In this document: positions 46,958 to 56,099 of the stretch, one piece after another
Layout: each line of letters begins with the position of its first letter
Position numbering within the stretch: the stretch's first letter is position 1
From: Methylorubrum populi
GTDB taxonomy: Bacteria > Pseudomonadota > Alphaproteobacteria > Rhizobiales > Beijerinckiaceae
Direction: 5' to 3'
DNA length: 64,000 bases
NCBI RefSeq assembly: GCF_002355515.1
Contig: NZ_AP014809.1
Coordinates: forward strand, 857,501 to 921,500
Position numbers and translations under genes: made by a program
Notes under the pieces: model-generated
Databases searched by the model: none
Told to the model about the DNA's origin: nothing
Seen by the model: only the letters and a program-made list of their open reading frames with translations

Positions 46958-47842
46958 TCAGGCTGCCGGCCACCCCTCCCCTTTCGCGAGACGCCGCGCG
47001 GAGAAATGGCCGCCGGGGAACACCGCCGCGACGCCGGGCCGCTTGAGGCGCAGATCCCATGCCCGCAGCTCGGCGTAGCGCAGGTGCAGCGCCCGGCCGT
47101 CGCCCGAGCGGGTGACGAAGCAGCGCTCGAAGGCGAAGAGTTGCGTCGGCATCGGCGGGTGCGGACCGGCGCCGGTGTCGATCTCCAGCGCCACGGCCTC
47201 CTGTCCCCCTGTCTCGAAGGCGCGGAACGCGTCGAGCAGGGCGTCGTACTCGACACCGTCGACGCAGAGCTGGAGGCAGAAGCGCGGGGCGAACTCGGCC
47301 TTGCGGTCGAGGGGGCTCTCCCGCAGCAGCGTCAGGGCGAAGCGCCCGCCCTCCGTCTCGGGCAGGGTGAGGATGTGGTCCTCCGCCACGCCGTCGAGCG
47401 CCCGCAGCCGGTCGGGCTCGATCGGCGAGGGCGCGGCCTCGCGCCCCTCCGCTCGGCCGTCGGTGCGAAAATGCAGCAGCGGGTTGATCCCGGCCGCGAC
47501 CACATCCGGGTAGCGGGCGAGATAGAGGCTGGTGCTGAAGGCGGGGCTCGGGTCGAGCCCCTGCAGCGCACCGACCCGCAGGTAGTGGCGGACCGGATCG
47601 AGCCGGGTGCGGCCGCTCTGGCGGCGGTAAAAGGCGGTGTCGAAATCGGCATTCGGATTGCGGTCCCGGCGGGCGCCGAACCACGCGTAGTGCAGGAACG
47701 GGTCGAGGCCGCTGCGCGCCACGCCCGGATTGCGCTCACGGTAGTACGCGGCGTCGAACAGCTTCGGCACGCGGCCAACCACGGCGCGGCGCAGGAGCCC
47801 GGTGGTGAGGCCGACAAAGCGGGCGACGGGAGAGGCGCTCAT
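46958..47842 (-). CDS. Protein with three FDxxYYxxxNPD-type repeats, glycan operon
   Basis: This 294-residue protein starts with a basic hydrophobic patch and three repeats of the type FDAAYYRERNPGVA...PFLHYAWFGA (about 29-125), which also occur in surface glycan glycosyltransferases and adhesins. The remainder is beta-rich with charged tails. Its ATG overlaps the stop of the upstream glycosyltransferase (ATGA), so it is the last gene of the operon. It is probably a binding or substrate-handling protein; the enzymatic role is unknown. Confidence 0.65.
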   Translation of the reverse strand: MSASPVARFVGLTTGLLRRAVVGRVPKLFDAAYYRERNPGVARSGLDPFLHYAWFGARRDRNPNADFDTAFYRRQSGRTRLDPVRHYLRVGALQGLDPSPAFSTSLYLARYPDVVAAGINPLLHFRTDGRAEGREAAPSPIEPDRLRALDGVAEDHILTLPETEGGRFALTLLRESPLDRKAEFAPRFCLQLCVDGVEYDALLDAFRAFETGGQEAVALEIDTGAGPHPPMPTQLFAFERCFVTRSGDGRALHLRYAELRAWDLRLKRPGVAAVFPGGHFSARRLAKGEGWPAA

Positions 47843-49911
47843 GCGACGACCTGCGCCTCGCACAAAGCCCGGATCGCCGCGGCGAAGGCCTCGGCGTCGC
47901 AATCCTCGGCGATCCTCCGCCTCCCTTCGTCCCGGACGCGATCCCACAGGGCGGCGTCCTCGTGGAGCGCCACCAGCGCCTCGGCAAAGGGTTTTGGATC
48001 GCGCCAGTCGCGGACGAGGAAACCGGCGCCGTCCTCCCAGCCGATCTGATCGGCGAGGATCGGCGTGATGACGCAGGGCAGCCCCCGTGCCACCGCCTCG
48101 TGGACCTTGTGCGGGATGCCGGCGGCGAAGCGCGTCGGCGCCAGGAAGACCCGGGCGGCGTCGAGGAACGGCTCGGTCCGCGGCACCCGGCCGGTCACCG
48201 CCACGCCCGGCTGCCCCGCGTAGCGCTCCCGGATTTCCGGTGCGATCCCGCCGACAATCGTCAGCGCCGCCTCCGGCAGCGCGGCGCGCACGAGGGGCCA
48301 GACATTCTCGAAAAACCAATCGAGGGAATCGACGTTGGGCTGGCCCTCGCGGGCGAGCGCGCCGACGAAGACGAAACCGGACCGCGCGGAAATGCCCGGC
48401 GTCGGCGCCTCGGGCGGAGCCAGGGCGTGGCCGAGCACGGTGGCGTTGCAGGCGCTGTATCGGGCGAGCACCCGCGCCTCGGCCGGCGAGACGCAGACCA
48501 CGGCGTCGGCGAGGCCGAACAGGCGCGTCTCACGCTCGGCCTGCCACGCCAAGTCGGCGGCGACCGCGCTCCCGGAGGTCGCGGCTCCAGTAACGAAGTC
48601 GCGCAGCGCGAACAGGGCTTCGGAGTCGAAGATCACTTTCGATCGCACGAAGCCCCGCGGGTCGAGCCCGGCGGCGTGGAGCGCCTGGGTGACGAACAGG
48701 ATGTTGTGCGGCCGGCTGACCCAGAGCACGTCGAAATGGTCGCGCCGCTCGGCGATCAGGCGGGCGAAACCGTCGTCGCCGCTGGCATAGGCGATCTCGA
48801 TGCGCTCATCGAGATCGCGGTAGCGCTGCGCCTCCTCCGCATCCGCCTCGTAGTTCGGGAAGAAGGTCACCGCGTAGCCGAGGCGCGCCATGGCGTTGAG
48901 GATGGCGTTGGCCCGCGGCAGGCCGGCGCCGAGATCGAGATGCGGCACCCGGTCGTCAACGTAGAGCACGCGCAGGCGCCAGGGATCGTGATCGAGGAAG
49001 CCGCCCCGCGGCTGCGGCCCCTGCTCGAACAGGCTCGCCCGATGACGGTCAAGGAAGTGGGCGCGGTTGCGATCGAGCAGCGCCTCGACCTCCTCGCGGC
49101 GGGCGCTGGTGGCATTCTCGTAGTGGATCGCGGTGGCCCGCGGCTGCACGATGACGCGACGCCCGGCCTGATGGCAGCGCAGGCACAGGTCGGTGTCCTC
49201 GAAATAGGCCGGGGCGAAGAGCGGATCGAAGCCGCCGAGACTTTCGAACAGGGTCCGCTCGATCATCAGCACGGCGCCCGAGACGTAGCCGACATCGCGG
49301 GTCGCGGCATGTTCGGGGGCGAAGGGGTCGGCGTTGCCGCGGCCGAACGGATGGGTGAGCTGCGCGTCGTCGCGGAAGCCCGCGCCGGATTCCTGCAGCA
49401 CGCCGCCGGGGAAGACGAGGCGGGCGCCGACGATGCCGGTGCCTTCGTGATCGCGGAAGGCTGCGACCATCGCCGCCAGCGCGCCGGGCAGGAGATCGAC
49501 ATCGGGATTGAGGAACAGGATGTAGCGCCCCCGGGCCCTCGCCGCGCCCGCGTTGCAGGCGGGCCCGAAGCCGGCGTTGGTAGCGTTCTCGATCAGCGTC
49601 ACACCGTCGAGATGCCGGTAGAGCGCGCGGGTCTCCGGTGCCGAGGCGTTGTCGACCAGCACGACCTCGAAGCTCACGCCCGCCAGAACCTGGCCCGCGC
49701 AGAGGCGGGTCAGGGTGAGGGCCAGGAGGTGGCGCGCATCGTGGGCGACGATGACGATGGAGACGTCCGGCTCGGGATGGGGCGCGAAGGCGAGACGCAC
49801 GCCGTTGCGCTGAATCGCGTCGAAGATCAGCGCGGCCTCGGCCAGCGCGGCGCGGCGGCCGGTGCCGGGATCGACGGTATCGAGAAGGCGAACGGCGGGA
49901 GTCTCGCTCAT
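47839..49911 (-). CDS. Dual glycosyltransferase, GT2 plus GT4-like
   Basis: This 690-residue protein has an N-terminal GT2 domain (about 48-300) with DVSIVIVAHD, the metal-binding region LFLNPDVD and the ED of YFEDTDLCLR. A C-terminal GT-B fold (about 315-690) shows the glycogen-synthase-like VFVGALAREGQPNVDSL and EAVARGLPCVIT segments. It probably adds two sugars in turn to a surface glycan. It overlaps its upstream neighbour by 4 nt (ATGA). Confidence 0.85.
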   Translation of the reverse strand: MSETPAVRLLDTVDPGTGRRAALAEAALIFDAIQRNGVRLAFAPHPEPDVSIVIVAHDARHLLALTLTRLCAGQVLAGVSFEVVLVDNASAPETRALYRHLDGVTLIENATNAGFGPACNAGAARARGRYILFLNPDVDLLPGALAAMVAAFRDHEGTGIVGARLVFPGGVLQESGAGFRDDAQLTHPFGRGNADPFAPEHAATRDVGYVSGAVLMIERTLFESLGGFDPLFAPAYFEDTDLCLRCHQAGRRVIVQPRATAIHYENATSARREEVEALLDRNRAHFLDRHRASLFEQGPQPRGGFLDHDPWRLRVLYVDDRVPHLDLGAGLPRANAILNAMARLGYAVTFFPNYEADAEEAQRYRDLDERIEIAYASGDDGFARLIAERRDHFDVLWVSRPHNILFVTQALHAAGLDPRGFVRSKVIFDSEALFALRDFVTGAATSGSAVAADLAWQAERETRLFGLADAVVCVSPAEARVLARYSACNATVLGHALAPPEAPTPGISARSGFVFVGALAREGQPNVDSLDWFFENVWPLVRAALPEAALTIVGGIAPEIRERYAGQPGVAVTGRVPRTEPFLDAARVFLAPTRFAAGIPHKVHEAVARGLPCVITPILADQIGWEDGAGFLVRDWRDPKPFAEALVALHEDAALWDRVRDEGRRRIAEDCDAEAFAAAIRALCEAQVVA

Positions 49912-51953
49912 GGCTCGGTCACGGGTTGGGCCGCGTCCTCCGGCAGGATGATCCGGCCGATCCCGTCATCGGTGAGGAACAGGAGCTGCCCGGCCGTCGG
50001 GGGCGTCGCCTCCGCGCGCAAGGACAGGCTCACCGGCAGCGGTGCGGGCAGGCGCCCGGTCCGGTCGGCATAGGCCGATGCCACGCGGCGGTGGAGCGGC
50101 GTAACTCGCTCCAGGCGCAGTTCGCAGGCGCCCTCACCTCCGATCAGGAAGGCGGCCGCCGGATGGGTGCCGTTGACGAGCACACCGGGCAACAGGGTCT
50201 CGATCTCGATGCGATCCCTCGCGCAGCCGACGACATGCCCTTCCGTCTCCCAATCCGCCTGGACGCGGACGAACGCGCGGGCAAGCGCCCCGCGCGCGGC
50301 CGGCGGCAGGGTTCGGTCGCGCACCCATTCGGGCGCGAGGGAGAGGTCGAGGGCGCCGAGATCGGGGGGATCACCGAGGGCGGACGCCTCCGCACGGGCG
50401 AACCAGCGCTGCCTCAGCGGGGTGTAGACCGCCGCCGTGCCGTGGCCGGGACGCCGCTCGGTGGCGACCAGCACGCCGAGATCGGGGTCAGCGGCGGGCA
50501 GGGAGCGGGCGGAGGTTTCGCAGGTGAGCAGGAGGCCGCCGCCTCGGAAAACGTTCGCTTCGTCCGCCTCCGGATCTGGGGCCCCTCTCCCCGCACGCGG
50601 GGAGAGGGCTCTGCCGACCTCGTCGTCGGCAGAGCGAGCCGGCAGGCGATGGTGAGGGGGCTTAGCCGGAGGAGCCTCATTCCGAGCCGCCCCCTCACCA
50701 TCGCTACCGCTCGTCGCGACGACGACAAGATCGTCGCGACCCTCTCCCCGCGCGCGGGGAGAGGGGGACGTGCGTTCGCGTTCGTGCTCTTCCAGAAGCT
50801 CAATTAGCTCCGCCTCCGCCGCCAAGGCCGTCTCGGCGTAGCGGTTGAACAGCGCCTCGCTCGCTTGCGTCAGCCGCGCCAGGGCCTCGGCATCATGGGC
50901 GACCGTGAGCACCGCCGCCTTCACCGCCTCCACGTCGCGGCAGCGATGGGCCGGCTCGACCGGCTCGAAGCCTTCGAGACCGATCTCGGTGCCGATCACC
51001 GGCCGACCGAAGGACAGCGCCTCGCCGACCTTCATCTTCAGCCCCGAGCCCATCAGCATCGGCGCCACGACGACATCGGCCTGCGCGTAGAAATCCTCGA
51101 GCCGGTCGAGATAGCCGAGCAGCCGCACACCCGGCCCCTCGACGCCGGGCAGGCTGCGGCAGATCTCGCCGGCGATGACGAGTTCGGGCCGATCCGGCGT
51201 CCAGCCCTCGCGCCAGACGCGGATGAAGCGGCCGATGGAGAACAGGTTCGGATCGTTGCCGTGGCCGAGGAAGCCGATGCGTGCCACCCGCTCCGGTACC
51301 GTGAAGGTCGTCTGCGCGGGAAAATGCGGCGGCAGCAGCAGGACGCGGCTCTCGGTCAGACCCGCGAAATATCCGGCTTCCGCCGCCTGGATCGCCAATA
51401 CGATGTCGGCTCGTGACAGCCCCGCCGCCTCGCCGGGTGCGTCGGTGTAGAAGAAATTCGGCTCGGCGCGGAACGGCCGGTACTGTGTCTGGCGGCCGGC
51501 GAAGCGGTCGTGGGTGTCGATCAGCTTCAAGACGCCCGGCGGCACCCGCTCCAGAGCGCGCGAGAGGAAGACGTAGTTCAGAAGAACGGCGCCGGTCGCC
51601 GGATAGGCAGAAAAATACCACGCGACGAAGTCGCCAACCTCGTCGGGACACCATTCGTCGATGCCGAACGCGTTGGAACGCGTCTTGAGCGGGATCACCG
51701 TCCGCGCCTCGATCAGGAAGACGTGTCTGAACGTCCGCTCCATCGCCGAAAGATCGGTCGGCGGGTGCTGGCCGAAGCGGCGGTAGATCTGATCCTCGTG
51801 GGCGTAATAGGCGAGATCGATGGCGAAGCCGCCGCGGGTCAGCGCCTCGCAGGTGGCGGCGAGCCGGCGCCGGTTGCCGGCGCTCACCGGCGCCGCCGGC
51901 ATCGGCGCGAGGACGAGGATCGTGGGCTTTTCCGCGGGGTCGGACGACATCAC
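49908..51953 (-). CDS. GT4-type glycosyltransferase carrying an in-frame palindromic element
   Basis: In this 681-residue protein, residues about 10-390 form a GT-B glycosyltransferase (ILVLAPMPAAPVSAGNRRR, RIGFLGHGNDPNLFSI, GEALSFGRPVIGTEIG). Residues about 396-457 are encoded by a 183-bp element made of stacked palindromes, giving a low-complexity insert (SPRARGEGRDD, LSPRAGRGAPD). The rest (about 460-681) is a beta-rich domain. The element is a multiple of three, so the frame continues. The catalytic domain lies before the insert and could still fold. It overlaps both neighbours by 4 nt. Confidence 0.85.
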   Translation of the reverse strand: MMSSDPAEKPTILVLAPMPAAPVSAGNRRRLAATCEALTRGGFAIDLAYYAHEDQIYRRFGQHPPTDLSAMERTFRHVFLIEARTVIPLKTRSNAFGIDEWCPDEVGDFVAWYFSAYPATGAVLLNYVFLSRALERVPPGVLKLIDTHDRFAGRQTQYRPFRAEPNFFYTDAPGEAAGLSRADIVLAIQAAEAGYFAGLTESRVLLLPPHFPAQTTFTVPERVARIGFLGHGNDPNLFSIGRFIRVWREGWTPDRPELVIAGEICRSLPGVEGPGVRLLGYLDRLEDFYAQADVVVAPMLMGSGLKMKVGEALSFGRPVIGTEIGLEGFEPVEPAHRCRDVEAVKAAVLTVAHDAEALARLTQASEALFNRYAETALAAEAELIELLEEHERERTSPSPRARGEGRDDLVVVATSGSDGEGAARNEAPPAKPPHHRLPARSADDEVGRALSPRAGRGAPDPEADEANVFRGGGLLLTCETSARSLPAADPDLGVLVATERRPGHGTAAVYTPLRQRWFARAEASALGDPPDLGALDLSLAPEWVRDRTLPPAARGALARAFVRVQADWETEGHVVGCARDRIEIETLLPGVLVNGTHPAAAFLIGGEGACELRLERVTPLHRRVASAYADRTGRLPAPLPVSLSLRAEATPPTAGQLLFLTDDGIGRIILPEDAAQPVTEP
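50583..50765. repeat. In-frame palindromic element within a glycosyltransferase gene
   Basis: 183 bp, i.e. 61 codons. Two flanking hairpins (50583-50608 with 12-bp arms CCCTCTCCCCGC, and 50740-50765 with the same arms) enclose three more: 50608-50635 (11-bp arms), 50646-50704 (16-bp arms) and 50713-50740 (10-bp arms). The two flanks are near-identical to each other. It adds low-complexity protein between two domains. Confidence 0.85.
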
Positions 51954-52648
51954 GAAGTCCTTGTCGTCAGCGCCGTGAAGCCGTGGGCGTAGAGCGCGAA
52001 GGAGCGCTCGGGCAGGCCCGCGGGCGCCGCGCCCCAGACGGGTTCCAGCGTGAGGTGCTGGCGCGGGTGCCCCGCAAAGCGGAGGGCCGACCGGGTGACC
52101 CGGGCGCAGCCCCAGCCCGCGCCGGTCCGGAACAGCAGGCCGAGCGGAATCGCTGTGCCGCCGAGCGACCAGCCGCCGGCCTCGTCGGCGAGGTCCGGTG
52201 CATCGTCGGCGACCGGCAGCGCAGCGACCGATCTCTCGACGAGGCCGAACAGCGCTCCGAGCGTCCCAAGGCCGGAGGTGCCGGCGGAGAGCAAGGCCCG
52301 CGCGAGCAGCGCCCGCTCGGCCGCGCTCAGGGCGTCGGCCGGCGCGGGTTCGGGCCGCAAGGCGAGATCGCGGAAATGCGTGGCGACGCTCACGCCGCCG
52401 CGCAGGGCGGCACCGTCGGCTTCGAGCGCCAGCAGGCAGACAGGCCCGTCCGCAGCGTCCGCGTCGAGGCCGGCGAGGGCCCAGGTCACCAGCCGTACGC
52501 CCTCGGGCGACGCGACATGGAGCGGGATCGGCAGCGAGGGCGGCAGGGGGAAGCGCAGCAGATAGGCGCCGGGCGCGGCCTCCACGAGCTGCCCGGAGAC
52601 GGGCGCCGTCTCTTCTCTCATCGGCCGGGAAACGGCAGCGCCGCTCAT
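51950..52648 (-). CDS. Protein of unknown function heading the glycan operon
   Basis: This 232-residue protein has no signal or membrane segment. It is rich in Ala, Leu and Gly, with strands near PGAYLLRFPLPPSLPIPL and a helical middle. The stop overlaps the next start. No family was recognised. A shorter start at 52621 is possible. The position at the head of four coupled genes suggests a glycan-related role; that is inference. Confidence 0.6.
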   Translation of the reverse strand: MSGAAVSRPMREETAPVSGQLVEAAPGAYLLRFPLPPSLPIPLHVASPEGVRLVTWALAGLDADAADGPVCLLALEADGAALRGGVSVATHFRDLALRPEPAPADALSAAERALLARALLSAGTSGLGTLGALFGLVERSVAALPVADDAPDLADEAGGWSLGGTAIPLGLLFRTGAGWGCARVTRSALRFAGHPRQHLTLEPVWGAAPAGLPERSFALYAHGFTALTTRTS

Positions 52649-52695
52649 ACCGTCACGCCATCCGCGGCACTGCTCTCCGGGCTTCCCGCCCACAG

Positions 52696-52800
52696 CCTCA
52701 TCCTGAGGTGCCGCGAAGCGACCTCGAAGGATCCTCCAGGGATCGCGCGGGATCTGGAGAGTCCTTCGAGGCCCGCTGACGCGGACACCTCAGGATGAGG
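52696..52800. repeat. Long interspersed palindrome, copy B
   Basis: 105 nt with perfect 15-bp ends CCTCATCCTGAGGTG and CACCTCAGGATGAGG, and inner arms around CTCGAAGGA. It lies 36 nt before the stop of the dipeptidase gene, upstream of the glycan operon. It matches copy A at 46571-46674. Confidence 0.9.
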
Positions 52801-52835
52801 ACAGAGGTTGGGAATCGTCCCATTCATCGGCGCGC

Positions 52836-54221
52836 TTACGCCTGCGCCAGCGCCGAGAGGATCCGCGCCCAGGAGCGCGTGCCCTTGTGGAAGCTCGTCA
52901 GCTCGTACTTCTCGTTGGGCGAATGGATGCGGTCGTCGTCGAGGCCGAAGCCGATCAGCAGGGTGTCGAGGCCGAGGATGCGCTTGAAGTCGCCGACGAT
53001 CGGGATCGAGCCGCCAGCGCCCACCGCCACCGCCGCGCGGCCCCACTCGGCCGAGAGGGCCGCCTGCGCGGCAGCGAGCTGCGGCATGTCGTAGGGCAGA
53101 GCCACCGCCCGCGAGCCCTTGTAGCAGATCACCTCCACCGAGCAGTCGGCGGGCACGCGCTCGCGCACGAAGGCCTCGAAGGTCTTCGAGAGCTGCTCCG
53201 GGTCCTGGTCGTCGACGAGGCGGAACGAGACCTTCGCGGAGGCCTGGGACGCGATGACGGTCTTGGTCCCCTCGCCCGTATAGCCGCCGATGATGCCGTT
53301 CACGTCGCAGGCCGGGCGCGACTGGATCAACTCGATCGGCAGGCGCCCGCGCTCGCCCGCCGGCTCCTTCAGGCCGATCGGGCCGAGAAACTTCTCCGCG
53401 GTGAGACCGAGCCCGCGCCACTGCTCCAGCAGCTCGGGCGGCGGTTCGCGCACGCCGTCGTAGAAGCCCGGCAGGGTCACGCGGCCCTCCGCGTCGTGCA
53501 GGTCGGCGATGATCCGCGACAGGACGTGGATCGGGTTGGCCGCGGCGCCGCCGAAGAAGCCGGAATGGAGGTCGCGGTCGGCGCAGGTGACCTTCACCTC
53601 GTAATAGGCAAGGCCACGCAGGGAGGTGGTGATCTGCGGCGTCTCACGATCCCACATGCCGGTGTCGCAGACGAGCACCACGTCGGCCTTCAGCCGGTCG
53701 CGGTTGGCCTCGACCCATTCCGGCAGACCCTGCGAGCCGTTCTCCTCGGCGCCCTCGATCAGAATGGTGACGCCGACCGGCAGGTCGCCGTTCATGGCGA
53801 GATGCGCCCGGCAGGCCTCGACGAAGGTCATCACCTGACCCTTGTCGTCCGAGGCGCCGCGGGCGACGATCCGCTTCGTGCCCTCCGTCTCCTCGATGCG
53901 CGGCTCGAAGGGCGGCGTCTTCCAGAGGTTTTCCGGATCGACCGGCTGCACGTCGTAATGGCCGTAGAACAGCACGTGCGGCGCCCCCGGCTTCGGGCGG
54001 TGCGCCAGCACCACGGGATGGAGCGAGGTCTCCTCCACGCTGGTCTCGAAGCCGAGCGCGGTCAGGTTTCCCTGGAGCCACTGCGCCGCCTCGCGGCAAT
54101 GGCCGGCATAGGCCGAGTCGGTCGAGATCGAGGGGATGCGCAGCCACGCGAACAGCCGCTCCAGGCTGTTGTCCAGATCGCGATCGATGTCGTTGAGGAC
54201 GGGGTCGAGTGCGTCGGCCAT
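52836..54221 (-). CDS. M20-family dipeptidase/metallohydrolase
   Basis: This 461-residue protein has the di-zinc site of clan MH: GHYDVQP (His88, Asp90), GASDDKG (bridging Asp125) and EGAEENGS (general base Glu159, ligand Glu160). A dimerisation insert lies between, and the C-terminal HSPNEKYE motif completes the site. CNDP-like enzymes hydrolyse dipeptides. ATG 54221 follows GAGGAG. It is divergent from paoA across a 330-nt spacer. Confidence 0.9.
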   Translation of the reverse strand: MADALDPVLNDIDRDLDNSLERLFAWLRIPSISTDSAYAGHCREAAQWLQGNLTALGFETSVEETSLHPVVLAHRPKPGAPHVLFYGHYDVQPVDPENLWKTPPFEPRIEETEGTKRIVARGASDDKGQVMTFVEACRAHLAMNGDLPVGVTILIEGAEENGSQGLPEWVEANRDRLKADVVLVCDTGMWDRETPQITTSLRGLAYYEVKVTCADRDLHSGFFGGAAANPIHVLSRIIADLHDAEGRVTLPGFYDGVREPPPELLEQWRGLGLTAEKFLGPIGLKEPAGERGRLPIELIQSRPACDVNGIIGGYTGEGTKTVIASQASAKVSFRLVDDQDPEQLSKTFEAFVRERVPADCSVEVICYKGSRAVALPYDMPQLAAAQAALSAEWGRAAVAVGAGGSIPIVGDFKRILGLDTLLIGFGLDDDRIHSPNEKYELTSFHKGTRSWARILSALAQA

Positions 54222-54551
54222 GGCGGCTCCTCGAAATCGGCTCGAAGTCGGCGTGCGGCGCAAGCGTTAGCCGAGCTTCTCGCCCCGCGTAACCCCGCCT
54301 GCTCTTCCCGCCTTGCCCTTCGCGCCTGCTCGAGCGGGAAGCGCCCCCGAACCTCGCCGGCCCGTGATGGGGATGGTCCGTCCGCTTCACGGGCTGAGCG
54401 GAACAGGGCCACCTTGGAATGGTTATCGACACGACCCGGCGCGGGCGCTCACGCCCGCGCCCTTTCAAGGCGCGCTCCCTGTTCGGCCTCGCGAAGCCTC
54501 TCGCCTCGCGGTTCGTCCGTGTCGGGCGCGCACCTCATCACGGATGCAACC
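54222..54551. other. Divergent spacer with perfect hairpin
   Basis: This 330-nt stretch has no supported gene. The main feature is a perfect hairpin at 54438-54461, GGCGCGGGCG and CGCCCGCGCC around CTCA, roughly 90 nt before paoA; T's follow, so it may be an attenuator or terminator. No promoter hexamers were assigned. Confidence 0.5.
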
Positions 54552-55076
54552 ATGCTCATCGACAGCGGTTCGCCCGGAGCCGTCGGGACAATCGGCATCA
54601 CACTCACCATCAACGGCGAGCGGCGCGAGCTTCAGGTGGCGCCCTGGACCACGCTGCTCGACCTCCTGCGCGAGCGCCTCGACCTCACCGGCACCAAGAA
54701 GGGCTGCGACCACGGCCAGTGCGGCGCCTGCACCGTGCTGGTGAACGGCACGCGCATCAATTCCTGCCTGACCCTCGCCGTGATGAAGGACGGCGCCGAG
54801 ATCACCACCGTCGAGGGTCTCGCCGGCCTCGCCCAGCGCGAGGGCAAGAACAGCCTTCACCCGATCCAGGAAGCTTTCGTCGAGCACGACGCCTTCCAGT
54901 GCGGCTACTGCACCCCGGGCCAGCTCTGCTCCTCGGTCGGCCTGATGAACGAGGGCCACGCCAAGACCCGCGACGAGATCCGCGAGGCGATGAGCGGCAA
55001 TATCTGCCGCTGCGGCGCCTACACCAACATCGTCGATGCCATCGAAGAGGTGATGCAGCAGGGAGACGCCCGATGA
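54552..55076 (+). CDS. paoA: 2Fe-2S subunit of PaoABC-type aldehyde oxidoreductase
   Basis: This 174-residue protein has both iron-sulfur sites of the family: Cys52/57/60/72 and Cys117/120/152/154. Unlike E. coli PaoA it shows no obvious Tat signal, so the enzyme may stay in the cytoplasm. The stop overlaps the next start (ATGA). It transfers electrons between the molybdenum and FAD subunits. The ribosome site is weak. Confidence 0.85.
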   Translation: MLIDSGSPGAVGTIGITLTINGERRELQVAPWTTLLDLLRERLDLTGTKKGCDHGQCGACTVLVNGTRINSCLTLAVMKDGAEITTVEGLAGLAQREGKNSLHPIQEAFVEHDAFQCGYCTPGQLCSSVGLMNEGHAKTRDEIREAMSGNICRCGAYTNIVDAIEEVMQQGDAR

Positions 55077-56089
55077 ACCGCTTCGATTACGTCCGCCCCA
55101 GCACGGTGGCGGAGGCGGTGCAGGCGCTGGGCAGCGACCCGGCGGCCCGCTTAATCGCCGGCGGCACCAACCTCATCGACCTGATGAAGTACGATGTCGA
55201 GCGGCCGGGCAAGCTCATCGACATCACCCGCCTGCCGCTGGACCAGATCGAGGAGCATGACGGGGGTCTGCGTATCGGCGCGCTCGTGACCAACGCGACG
55301 CTGGCCTACGACGCCCGCATCCGCGAGCGCTACCCGCTGCTGGCGGACGCAATCCTGGCCGGCGCCTCGGCGCAGCTGCGCAACGCGGCCTCCACCGGCG
55401 GCAACCTGCTGCAGCGTACCCGCTGCTACTACTTCTACGATACGGCCACGCCCTGCAACAAGCGCGAGCCCGGCACCGGCTGCTCGGCGATCGGCGGCGT
55501 CGACCGCATCAACGCGATCCTGGGCACCAGCGAGCACTGCATCGCCACCCACCCCTCCGACATGTGCGTGGCGCTGGCCGCGCTGGAGGCGGTCGTGCAG
55601 GTGAGCGGGCCGCAGGGCGACCGGTCGATCCCGTTCGCCGAGTTCCACCGCCTGCCGGGTGACAATCCGGCCAAGGACACCAACCTTGCGCCCGGCGAGA
55701 TCATCCTCGCCATCGATCTGCCGGCGAAGGGCTTTGTCGGCGGCCACCACACCTACCTCAAGCTGCGCGACCGGCTCTCCTACGCCTTCGCGCTGGTCTC
55801 GGTCGCCGCCGCCCTCGAACTCGACGGGCAGACCATCCGCACCGCGCGCCTCGCGCTCGGCGGCGTCGCCCACAAGCCCTGGCGCAACACGGACGCCGAG
55901 GCCCTGCTGCAGGGCAAGCCCGCGACCCGTGAGAGCTTTAGGGCCGCCGCCGACCTGATTCTGCGCGAGGCCAAGCCGCAATCGACCAACGGCTTCAAGA
56001 TCGAACTGGCGCGCCGCGCCATCGTCCGCGGCCTGGAGCAGGCTGCCGCCGGCACGCCCCAGTCCCAGTCCGACAAGCGCATCCAGTAA
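55073..56089 (+). CDS. paoB: FAD subunit of PaoABC-type aldehyde oxidoreductase
   Basis: This 338-residue protein is of the CO dehydrogenase/xanthine dehydrogenase medium-subunit type, with AGGTNLIDL near residue 30 and TGGNLLQ at 108. An extra 4Fe-4S site is visible through Cys118, Cys128, Cys137 and Cys156, as in PaoB and the 4-hydroxybenzoyl-CoA reductase medium subunit. It binds FAD and passes electrons on to an acceptor. It is coupled to paoA and 10 nt from paoC. Confidence 0.88.
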   Translation: MNRFDYVRPSTVAEAVQALGSDPAARLIAGGTNLIDLMKYDVERPGKLIDITRLPLDQIEEHDGGLRIGALVTNATLAYDARIRERYPLLADAILAGASAQLRNAASTGGNLLQRTRCYYFYDTATPCNKREPGTGCSAIGGVDRINAILGTSEHCIATHPSDMCVALAALEAVVQVSGPQGDRSIPFAEFHRLPGDNPAKDTNLAPGEIILAIDLPAKGFVGGHHTYLKLRDRLSYAFALVSVAAALELDGQTIRTARLALGGVAHKPWRNTDAEALLQGKPATRESFRAAADLILREAKPQSTNGFKIELARRAIVRGLEQAAAGTPQSQSDKRIQ

Positions 56090-56099
56090 GGAGCCGTCC

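Noticed and set aside
54313..54744. Plus-strand frame overlapping the paoA start
   Set aside because: It is Arg/Pro/Ser-rich, has no signal or domain, and overlaps a frame with eight cluster cysteines.
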